The position numbers were made by a program, and so were the translations under genes. A stretch of DNA of 64,000 nt from Nemopilema nomurai (Eukaryota; Cnidaria; Scyphozoa; Rhizostomeae; Rhizostomatidae): contig ML133463.1 in the NCBI GenBank assembly GCA_003864495.1, positions 248,001-312,000 of the forward strand, in the 5' to 3' direction. Positions within the stretch are counted from its first letter, which is position 1; every line of letters begins with the position of its first letter. Positions 10,851 to 22,800 of the stretch are shown here, in pieces. The notes beneath the pieces were generated by a model. It was not told the DNA's origin, ran no database searches, and saw nothing but the letters and a program-made list of their open reading frames with translations.

Positions 10851-13790
10851 ACTTCTTTTATATTAAATTTAAAAATTAGTTGACCCCAAAAATCACATCA
10901 GAAGACAAAACAAGCATATATTGAAATTTAACGCGATCATCATGCTTGAAAAGTTCCGTTTCTTGATAGAGTTTGATATTTTCGCGTCAACGGTCATTTA
11001 ATTTCGATTGCAATGATTTGTTCTGATAACCACAAATATCAAGCATTTTCACAACTTTTATAAAATCTGAAAATATTAATAAAAATTACCAAAACATAAA
11101 AGAGAGCTATCGTACTTGAAACGTTCTTAACAAGAACTTAGTCTCCGAGTAATTTCTATCTACTTTCTATCGGTTGGAAAATTCTATCAACAGGAAAATA
11201 ACTGCTGAATTGATTCGAAAAATTCTAAATTTCCTTTCTCAAATGGGAGTACTAAAACATTCCGTTACATGATTCATGATGTTTGACTTTGAGTGATTGA
11301 TGGATGTGCCCCCCTTGTAGATCAGCTCTAAGGGCTTAGAAAAGTTTCTGTTGAATATTTCCGACATAGCGAACGCATATTTTAGCTCTATGCATTTTCT
11401 TAGCTACTGTGAAAATACCATTAAGCCCCAAGTGGGGGCGTTTCTCACCTATTTAGTCTTAGAAGGGGCATAAAAGAGAGGGGGCCTATTAGAGAAGGGT
11501 GCTTATTAAAAATCCGATGAAAGAAAATTCTACAAGCATGTTTTATGCGATTTTTTGCAAAAAAATGAGGAAGAAAGCCATGACTCTTACTTGTTTGAAA
11601 TTGAAAGTATTATAAAAACATTATAAGCTATCAATAAATTCTCAACTTAGGCCTTTGACATCTCTGGCTAACGAGGTTTAAAGAGAGAAGGGCTTATTTT
11701 AAATTTTACTTGATAAATGTTGGGGGCTTAATATAGAGGTGCGGCTTAAAAGAGAGAGCAACTGTTCTTGAGTCATCTTACTCTAAAATCGTTGTGTTAC
11801 TTCGCTTTTTTCTGTTGGCTTTTTGGTACATTTGATTGAATATAATGCTTTTATCTAGTAGGGTGACAAGCAAGTTTGAAGTATTTAAATATCTACACAG
11901 GATTTGAGGGCAAGGAATTTTTGGTACTAAAATATGATGATTTGAGGTCTACGAACTTTTGGAACTAGGCCTTGAAGTAGGTTCCTTATAAAAAAGCGTG
12001 TAGTGCTCTAAGGGGCCTAATCAAATTTGGCTCCAGAGCTCCGGTGGTCCTAAATGCGGCCTTACAGATAAGTTAACGTCCAAAAATTGGAAATTCATCC
12101 ATCTGTAAAATGGAACATCAATTTCTAATGTCAACAATAACCCCAACTTTTTTCGTTGTTTGGTTTATTGGGATAAAGTATTCCAGATCAATAACAAGCA
12201 AGTGTTTAGTAAGAAAGAATTTAAAAGAAAGTGAAAAGTTGATTTTCAGTGGTATAAAAACAGTTTTACATGTTTACTCTCATTGTATACTTACCTGCAG
12301 ATTTTTTTATTGTAGATAAGCTAAATAGAAAAGTGTTTGAAAGTGACTGATCACACGAAAATCCAATACGAATGCACCTACAGCAACTTTTTATCCTGTA
12401 AAACCAATTTGAAATGCCTGGTTTTGCTAAAAAAATTAGCTGGTTCCCTTTGTATAATTTGAAGAGATTTTGAACTTGTTTTGGCAACCGGGAAACAAAC
12501 GTTGTCTATATTTGCTTTATTTAAGGCGTATCTTATGTTGCTGTTGTTGTCAAAAAGAACACACCTTTGGAATATAACCAGGCAAGAACAAGGTAATAAG
12601 ATGAATATACTTCTTTATGATGTAATTTATTTTTAGCTTTTAGGGTTATTTTATTTTCAGACTTTGTTCTTTTGAGGCACTTGGAAGCAAACTGGCCTGC
12701 CACCTTTGTCCTGTTTACGCCCCTCTTCAATCAAACGGGACCCTGCGATGGTCTCCAGGGTTTTCCCAATCTAAGCAATTCTGCGAGGTTTCCCACGCCA
12801 GTCTACTTGAAGAACACAAGTATATCAATATTGCAGTAATGGCCCACCGATTGGGCAATGTTGGATTGGGTATCTCGTTTATTCGTCGCAGTCTTAACGT
12901 CGGATACAATCGAAACGGCCCTTCGTCTTTTCTCAGTGAGCATCCATTCACTTTTTAGGCCTAGTAATTTAGTGACCCTATCTCTCTTCTGTTTCACCCG
13001 TTTTGCTTTATTGTACGAGACACAATTTATAATATTTCGGAAAAAATTTAAACTATTCATGAATTTTTACTATTTATTATATCACCGGGAAATTTTAAAA
13101 TGTTTATGAATTGAGCAGTGTATTAACTGAGTAATGCTGTTTCATTTCTTTGCATCTTCTTAAATTTTATCTTGTTATATTTACATACTTGTTCTGCTGT
13201 CTAGTATGTTAATATTTGTTTAGAATTTTATACCAAAGCCAAGATTAGATACCTAAAAGTCTTTTGATGCCTCTGAAAATTACAAAGTTTGCCATTCTGA
13301 GCAAATAAATGGATTGTTTCTATAATCAACGTTGGTTAAAGTAGAAAGAAGATAAATTCTTAGCTAGAAAGATCTTGCGTTAAAAACATTTTGATTTGAT
13401 TGTTATGTAAGTAGGATGAGTTAATTGAATTTGGGCTAAAATACCTGGCAAACAGTAGCTTTAAATCAGTAAATTTTCTAAACCATTTAGAGTTCTATCT
13501 CACATATTCTAAGAAAACTTGTGTTTTCTATAAAATATACCAGAAAGTTGCCATATATCAGGCCAATTTTTCCAAGAATTAAGAAGCCCCCCAATTAGCA
13601 CTTTATTTGATTTCATGAAGTCACTAAACAAGCAGCAATGGTCGTGTTGCGAAAAATTTCTCAGACCTGATTCCTCAGAACTTCGATGCGAATTCAAATT
13701 TGGATGATCCATCTCATGTGCACAACAAATGTATGCCTGTTTCTCTTCCTTCTCCCTAAATATATGTAATAAATATAATCCTGTCTTTTA
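10851..13790. other. Left half of the central spacer, no gene supported
   Basis: The start (10851-11000) is a diverged version of the 3' flank of the other copies. The stretch 11420-11770 contains repeated phrases such as 'aaaagagag' and 'gcttatta' typical of small interspersed repeats, and 11940-12000 resembles the end of the foldback element at 14648-15030. The 5' UTR and promoter of the DUF924 gene must lie in or before this stretch, but I cannot place them. Confidence 0.4.
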
Positions 13791-13805
13791 GTGAAGTTTT
13801 GCAAC

Positions 13806-16800
13806 ATGTCTGGGATAAATGCTGATGCTCAATCTGTGTTGGATTTCTGGTTTGAGCCAGGCAAAGAGTTGAAAGATTATTTTAGTATTTGGTTTGGTGG
13901 TAAATCACTAGATGATGTTATAAGAAGCAAGTTCAATGATCTGGTAAGTCTCCTTTTGGAACACTATACCAAGAATGACCTTTAGTTATTTTTTAATTTA
14001 TTTTTTAATTATTTATTTTTAATTTTAATCTAATACGCCATAGACTTGAATGGAAGCAGCTTCAGAGGAAGCTGATTAGGATATAAAGAGGAAACTAATA
14101 ATAGACATTTTTGCTAGAATTATTTTATATCATTGCTGTCAAAACAAATATGCACAACATCACATATATAACTTCTGCCAATGCAACAAACTTTGTACCT
14201 TGCCTGACCTATTGTGTCCTTCCCAGAATGGCAGGCGATACAGGCCTCTCCGTTAGTATTTTAGTGGCTGCATGCTCAAACGCATGCCTTGCCTTGCTTA
14301 GATGGGCATTCTACCAAAAAAATATATTCACAGAGGCAGAAACGGCATGTTTTTGCATGGAAAAATACTTTGTATCTAGAAATCTCTAAACAAACTACTT
14401 AATAGAGCACTAAAACATGTATAAAAGGATGAATGAGTAAAGTTACGTGACTGTGTTGAAATCCAATAATAACAATCAGGGATCACAATGACAGTTTATT
14501 GGTTATTGACCGGAAATATACTCAAGAGGTGTTTGCTTTAACTTGGCAGTAACAATTTCCTCAAAAGAGGGATTGAAAGAAGCAACAGTTTATTTAGATA
14601 TCAATCAATTTTGAATCCAAATTTTAGCTCTTGGTACACATTTTTTTATAAGAAACCAGTTTATAAGAAACCTAGTACTAGAGCCCCAAAAATTTAAGAA
14701 ATTTTCAAAACTAAATCAATACTTTATTAGAAACTCCAAAAGAACAAGATGACTTTTTGAGCTGGAAAATAATAAGTAGTGGGTGTCTCGGTAATAATAC
14801 CAAAATAATACACCAATTTAAGCACACTGTACGGGGTGTCTCGATAAAAAGTACCCCTGTTTCCAAAAGAATAATGAACAAGAGATACCATATAAAATCT
14901 TATTTTTGTGTTATAAACTTTAATACAATTGATATGCAAGGGAAGGTGCAAAAGATGTTGAAAGCTTATCTAAAAATAAGAAATTTTCAAAAAACTTTTA
15001 GTACTAGGACCCAAGCTAGGTTTCTTATAAAAAACAAGTATAAAAATTGACAAGGCGCATGGTGATTTATTGCACGTCTCAACAAAAACAGGTGAGGGGT
15101 AATCGCACACCTTAAACGGAGAGGCCTGGCTATAGCTATTTTTGAAAACTCTTTTTTAATTTACATTTCAAAAAGGAGAAGAGGCATTAAAAATTTAATG
15201 ACAATGTATTGAATTTTGTTGCAAATTAAAGTCACTTTCTGTTAGTCGAAAGACGACATTTGACATTTTATTGCTAATGTTTAATAATTTGGTAAACTAA
15301 CTTATTTTTTCTTTGTAATTGCTCAAATATGAAGCAAATAGAAGTTCTTAAAGAGCTAAATAGCCTGTACAACCAAACTAGCAACAGCTCTTTTTTTACC
15401 TTTTTTGACCCTTTTAAATTGGGATATAAATTGTTGCCATAAGCAAGCCACTTGTGTGAACTCCTTGTGTAAAAGTAGTAGGCTGCAATTTTATTTTCTA
15501 AAATGTTCATCTTTTGGTGTTTGGTTTCATGGTATGGTATCTAGGGCCATTTTAATGATTGTCATGACCAGTTTTATATTTTCCTTTTCAAAATTTTTTT
15601 CACCATCAGCCACTTTGATTAAGTCAGTTTTAGAAAAATCTAATTTTAATCCTTAAGAAAAGATACCTTGCTTGACTAGTAAATTTTTACTTCTTAATAG
15701 TAACCATGTCTGGATTTGAGAATTTTTTTAATTTACAATGCTGACAAAAGTATATTCTATTTTAAGAAGAACAAACGAACATTGTAAAGTTTAAGAAGAA
15801 CAAATAAACATTCAATAGTAAGATAAGCCATTTGCAAATAACATTATTTTTAATAATTTAAGTTCAAGTTAATATGAATAAGAAAAATGGCCCCACTTAT
15901 TGATTTTTGCAATGAGATGCTTTATGTCATGAAGGGCATGTTGATTAATTTTTTAGAATAAATTTGTCACTGAGAGGATCTGAAGCCGCTATAAACACTC
16001 TCGTGCGTAAAACATACATGCACTTGATTTGCAATCAAATTTTACAGAAATATCGCATCATATAAGTGTTTCGTGTTGCATTAGAGTTGGGAAGCCGCCT
16101 GAGAAAATGTCATACGCTATTAAGAAACGGAACAGTATAATCATCATGATCGAGGCAAACTTCAATGATGTGCTTGTGCTTGGTGAATTCAACATTGAGT
16201 AACTTATCTGGTTTTTGTGAGAAAGGATTGGTCGAGATATAAGACAGTTTTACGGATAATACACTGTTTCATTAATATAAAACTTAATTTACAACATTTT
16301 CGATGTTAGTTATTCAATACGTTAAATTAAAACATAAAAATAATATTTAGCTTAGGAGTTTAAATCAAAATTAAAATCTATGACTATAATACGCTTAACC
16401 TAATTTTCTGCAGCTATTTCTAGCTGTTGAAGGTTGTGCGATGTGCCTTGATTTCAAGGATCGATTCACAAACTTTTGTGCCATTTTGAGCCGTGGCTCG
16501 TGGGCAGATATTTCCTTGGGTAAATGGCAGAAGTCAAATCGGACTTTCTTTGACAGCTGGAGTTTACAAGCTGTAATGGAAGACTCGACTTCAGACCTGC
16601 CTCGTTTACGACTAACCGAAGGCTTCTAGATTGCTTTACCCACGAAAGATCTATAGTAATTTAATTGTTCACTGTTCAATCTCAAGGGCTGATGTGGTTT
16701 AAGTTGACTATGTTCTTGATTGGTGTTGTCATGTCCCGGTTAATTACGGCGCCTTGACAGTGCAAAGTAATCGTGTTTGGTCCGGTGAGCTTTGCTTCAA

Positions 16801-19800
16801 GCTTTTCCAGTTTAGCAAGGAACTCTGGCTTCAACTTGACTCTGCACTCTGGCAACTTGGCGCGAATCTTTTTGGCTGCAGTGTCAATTTGTCTCTTGTA
16901 CTGCTTCATTTTATAGCTTGAGAACTTGTTGAACAGAATCACGTTCTCTTTGCCGTCATCGGGATCATATTGGTCCTGAAAGAAATATCACATTGTGATC
17001 TAAACATTGAAATGCCATTCTTCCCTTCTTTAAGACTTTTTCCGGTGCTTGAATCAAAATTGAAAACCGGTTGATTTTAGTTTCAAAAAGTCAATGGTCT
17101 GTTGTGTGAAATCCCGTTAATTAAAAGAATAAAATACTGCGCTGACAAAGTTTTGTTTTGATAGGTCAGTTGTAGCAGTGCCTGAAGGCAATTATGAAGT
17201 ATGTTTTTATTCAAACGTTGAAGGAATTCTGTGATAAAAAATCAACTTTCTAACTTACCAATGTTGCCATATCTTCAAAACATTTCTTCCACATCGAAAC
17301 CATGTTTCTCATCACTTTTGCAATGTTCTTCAACCACGGTTTAATAGCTTTGCCCTTGAGCTGTTGAAAGAAATAGATAAGTTAGTTTATATATGGTGTT
17401 AATTCTATGTAACAGGTTTTTATAGATTGTCAAGTCAATTTTTCTAATCTTCGAGTACACGATCATTATTGGAATTATTAACTTTTAAAGACGTACCAGT
17501 TTATGTATAAGTCGGGCTTCCTCGTTTACTTCACCTGCCAGTTGTTTCATCTGTGAAAAAATACCGACCCTTAGGCTTGCAACGTTTTAGAAAAGCGTCA
17601 TAATATTCTCAACTTAATACAATCTAACATCTTTACAGAAGCCATATCTTTTTTAATAGATCCTTAACGGTGGTGAATCTGATAGGAAACCATAAAGATT
17701 ATCTGTCTGTTATTTTGCTTCTTCAACGACAAAGAAATGTAAACTTGGAAGGCTTAACCTAAAAGAAGACCCGCAAGATTTTAATTGTAGCTCCATTTGT
17801 TGTATTCTTGATTATTGTTTTCTGTTCGAAGGCACGTGACATAGTAGAGACATGTTGTCTCAACGGAACGTAAAAACAACCAAGCATTCTCACGCCTATA
17901 TACATTGGAGTCTGGGTCAGAGTGTCCAATTCCCAACTATGCTGTATCGACTTGTTCGTGAACGGCTTCTCACTAAAAGTAGTTCTAGGAAGTCTTCTGT
18001 ATAATTATCCTTTATCTTCTTACTATAACCTTTGGTGAACTAAAGATTCAGGAAATTACAATTTATACCCACCATTCGGAAGGTGAACTTTCTGTAGTTG
18101 ACTTTGAGCATGTTCTCCGTGATCCGTTCATGGTAAATTGGATGATCGATGTTGGTAAGTTTGTCAACATTCATCAAAAAATCACCTAAAGGTAATTCAA
18201 ATGGCAGCTGATTACTAAAAAGTCAAAGTAAGCTTTTAGCGAAGAAAACATAGCAGTTGACATTGTTATAGACTATTGCTGAGATTCTACGAATCCGAAT
18301 GTAGTTCAATAAAGACTTTTCACTTCTAAATGGAAGAAGATTTTGTACATCTCTAGAGATGTTTGCATATGCTCACCAATTCTGCCGAAGAGCTCCTGAC
18401 ATTGTTCAGCAATTTCTTTCTTTTGCTTTTCGTAAAGGCCATTTTCGACCTAAAGGAGAATGAATGAACTTAATTTGAGACTCGATTTGTCGTCATAGAC
18501 CTTCAACTTCCTCTATGAACACTTGAAATGTTTCTATTTTACAATACATTCTGCTATGATGAGACATTGCTTGCCAAAGAGGTCTGGGCACGAGTCACCT
18601 CCTTAGATACCGTGCATAGCAACTTTAACTTCTGCCGTCAATTTGGTCGGCATTTTTAGGCCATTTAGAATTACTCCAATTAAGCATATTCCGATATAAA
18701 GTACTTGAATATGTTTTATTTCTGCTGCAACTTACGATTTAGATTGTTTTCCGAGATAAAGAACCTTTGCTTTTAAAAAAGAATGTCTTAGATTGAATTT
18801 CTTTTCACTAACAGAGATTTGCGCCAGAGTTAATTGCTCGATCTCTTGAGACAGAGCTACCATTAGCAAGTTTTTACTTAGATGGGAGCCGAGTTTTCCA
18901 ATTCTCAATGTCCCTAACCTTTAATTCAAAATTGAAAGTCTTCTTAAAAGATTTACCTTATTCAAATGATGTTTTGGATCCTTCAGGATCAAAATCAAAA
19001 CATTTATGAGAAGATTAAAGATTCGGTCAGTCGAACAAACCTCGAAATAAACGGTCACTGCCAACGGAATTCGATTCGACATTCTCCTCCGCAGAAGTAG
19101 TCTTGTTTTCGGTCTCTTTCTTGTAATAGAAGAGTTGCTTTACGCAATTTGGCGTTGATACGAGCGAGTCGCAAGGTTTGAGCCACTTGATTAAAATCAA
19201 ATCGCAACAGAAATATCAATTTGTGAGCGGTCGTTTTTATACTGTTACAAAGTTTAAATTTGACGTCATAAACGTCTCTATGGGTTTGTTTACATTGTCG
19301 TTACGTTGCTACGCAAGCTCAAAATGGTAGATATCCCGTTGAATAATTCTCTATATTTTCTTTTATTCACACTAAGATAACTTTAGAACTAATTTGATCC
19401 ATGATTTTGAAATGAATTTTCTTCTGTAGCAAATTTAAGTTAACTTTCTAGCGGGCTCAAGAGTTTTTCCTTGGTTATTCCGTCAAATGTACAAAGATTG
19501 TATGCACTTTAACTGACAATCTGAAATGTGGTTGTTTGGAAAGATTTTTTATAAAAGGCTTGGAAATATTTTGCCCGGCACCAATTGTATTTGTTGCTGA
19601 AGGCACGTGTTTACTTTATTTTTTTGCCCTCGCCTAAAGGTAATGCAGGATGTATGCTTTCGGATACCACTCATCAAATAGAAATACATCCGAAAGCAAA
19701 ATCAGTTATTTGTTTCCCAGATGCCTTTAAACGTCGACTGATACGTTGTATCCATATTAACCAAGCTAAGAGACTTTTAACAAAACATTTAGTGAAAAAT

Positions 19801-22800
19801 AGTTTTAGATTTGGCTTTAAGAATCCAGGTATAAATGTTTCCTTAATTTCGAAGAGTTAAATGATATCCTACTTATGAGCTCACTCCTACAAGAATATAA
19901 TTGCAACGGATTAGACATATTTCATCCTCAAACATCAAGCAACGAGAAAGATCGAGATAACTTTCGATAGAAACATGTCTTATTGAGAAGCATCCAAAAT
20001 TGTGAGCATCTTGTGACCATTGTGAGCACCTTTATTTCAAACTAACAATTGATGATTTCTTATATTTAAGAATAAGTTTTTACTTCTCTTAATAGTTGCT
20101 AACTAGAGTTAAAAACCGTTGGACCCTTTAAGTTTTATAGCAAAAAAAGGAATTTTTGTCTCCGAATTATTCAACAGGTACTTTTTATCTTTATAACAAA
20201 TCTATCAGATAACATTTTTTTTAGTAATTTTAGTTCAAGTTAATAGAAATAAGGAAAATGGCCACATTTATTGATTTTCGCAATGAAATGCTTTATGTCA
20301 TGAAGGGCGTGTTCATTAATCTTTAGACTAAATCTTTCACTACTGAGAGTTCCTGAAGCCATTACCTACACTCTCTCGCACGTAAACATACATGCACTTG
20401 ATTTGCAATCACATTTTACAGAAATATCGCATCATATAAATGTTTCGTGTTGCATTAGAGTTGGGAAGCCGCCTGAGAAAATGTCATACGCTATTAAGAA
20501 ACGGAACAGTATAATCATCATGATCGAGGCAAACTTCAATGATGTGCTTGTGCTTGGTGAATTCAACATTGAGTAACTTGTCTGGTTTTTGTGAGAAAGG
20601 ATTGGTCGAGATATACAACAGTTTTACGGATAATACACTGTTTCATTAATACAAAACTTAATTTACATCATTTTCAATGTTAGTTATTCAATACGTTATA
20701 TCAAAACATATCAATAATATTTAGGTTAGGAGTTTAAATCAGAACTAAAAACTAATATACGACTATAATACGCTTAACCTAATTTTCTGCAGCTATTTCT
20801 AGCTGTTGAAGGTTGTGAGATGTGCCTTGATTTCAAGGATCGATTCACAAACTTTCGTGCCATTTTGAGCCGTGGCTCGTGGGCAGATATTTCCTTGGGT
20901 AAATGGCAGACATCAAATCGGACTTTCTTTGACAGCTGGAGTTTACAAGCTGTAATGGAAGACTCGACTTCAGACCTGCCTCGTTTACGACTAACCGAAG
21001 GCTTCTTAGATTGCTTTACACCACGAAAAGATCTATAGTAATTTAATTGTTCACTGTTCAATCTCAAGGGCTGATGTGGTTTAAGTTGATTATGTTCTTG
21101 ATTGGCGTTGTCATGTCCCGGTTGAAATTCGGCGCTTGACAGTGCAAAGTAATCGTGTTTGGCTCCGGTGAGCTTTGCTTCAAGCTTTTCCAGTTTAGCA
21201 AGGAACTCTGGCTTCAACTTGACTCTGCACTCTGGCAACTTGGCGCGAATCTTTTTGGCTGCAGTGTCAATTTGTCTCTTGTACTGCTTCATTTCATAGC
21301 TTGAGAACTTGTTGAACAGAACGACGTTCTCTTTGCCGTCATCGGGATCATATTCATCCTGAAAGAAATATCACATTGTGATCTAAACATTGAAATGCAG
21401 TTGTTCCTTTCTCTAAAGCTTTTTCCGGTGCCCTGAACTTTGATCAAAATTAAAAACCGATCGACTTTAGTTTCAATAATTAAATGCTCTGTTGTGTGAA
21501 ACTCCGTTAATCAAAAGAATAAAATACTGCGCTGACAAAGTTTTCTTTTGATAGGTCAGTTGTAGCAGTGCCTGAAAGCAATTATGAAGTATGTTTTTAT
21601 TCAAACGTTGAAGGAATTCTGTGATAAAAAATCAACTTTCTAACTTACCAATGTTGCCATATCTTCAAAACACTTCTTCCACATCGAAACCATGTTTCTC
21701 ATCACTTTTGCAATGTTCTTCAACCACGGTTTAATTGTTTTGCCCTTGAGCTGTTGAAAGAAATAGATAAGTTAGTTTATAGATCGTGTTAATTCTATGT
21801 AACAGGTTTTTATAGATTGTCAAGTCAATTTTTCTAATCTTCGAGTACACGATCATTATTGGAATTATTAACTTTTTAAGACGTACCAGTTTATGTATAA
21901 GTCGGGCTTTCTCGTTTACTTCACCTGCCAGTTGTTTCATCTGTGAAAAAATACCGACCCTTAGGCTTGCAACGTTTTAGAAAAGCGTCATAATATTCTC
22001 AACTTAAAACAATCTAACATCTTTATGTAAGCCATGTCTTTTTTAATAGATCCTTAACGGTGGTGAATCTGATAGGAAACTATAATGATTATCTGTTTGT
22101 TATTTTGCTACTTCAACGACAAAGAAATATGAACATGGAAGGCTTAACCTAAAAGACACGCGCAAGATATTAATTGTAGCTCCATTTGTTGTATTCTTGA
22201 TTATTGTTTTCTGTTCGAAGGCACGTGACATAGTGGAGACATGTTGTCTCAACCGAACATAAAAACAACCAAGCATTCTTACGCCTATACACTGGAATCT
22301 GGGTCAGAGTGTCCAGTTCTCAACTATGCTGTATCGACTTGTTAGTGAACGGCTTCTCACTAAAAGTAGTTCTAGGATGTTTTCTCTATAATTTACTTGT
22401 ATCTTTTTACTATAACCTTTGGTGAGCTAAAGATTCAGGAAATTGCGATTTGTACCCACCATTCGGAAGGTGAAGTTTCTGTAGCTGATTTTGAGCATGT
22501 TTTCCGTGATCCGTTCATGGTAAATTGGATGATCGATGTTGGTCAGTTTGTCAACATTCATCAAAAAATCACCTAAAGGTAATTCAAATGGCAGCTGATT
22601 ACTAAAAAGTCGAAGTAAGATTCTAGCGAAGAAAGAATAGCTATTGACATCGTTATAGACTATTGCTGAGATTCTACGAGTCCGAATGTAGTTTAATAAA
22701 GACTTTTCACTTCTAAATGGAAGAAGATTTTGTACATCTCTAGAGATGTTTACACATGCTCACCAATTCTGCCGAAGAGCTCCTGACATTGTTCAGCAAT

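Noticed and set aside
19585..19860. 91-codon open frame in the C-D spacer
   Set aside because: The corresponding A-B spacer sequence (about 7260-7500) does not keep the frame, and there is no recognisable protein.
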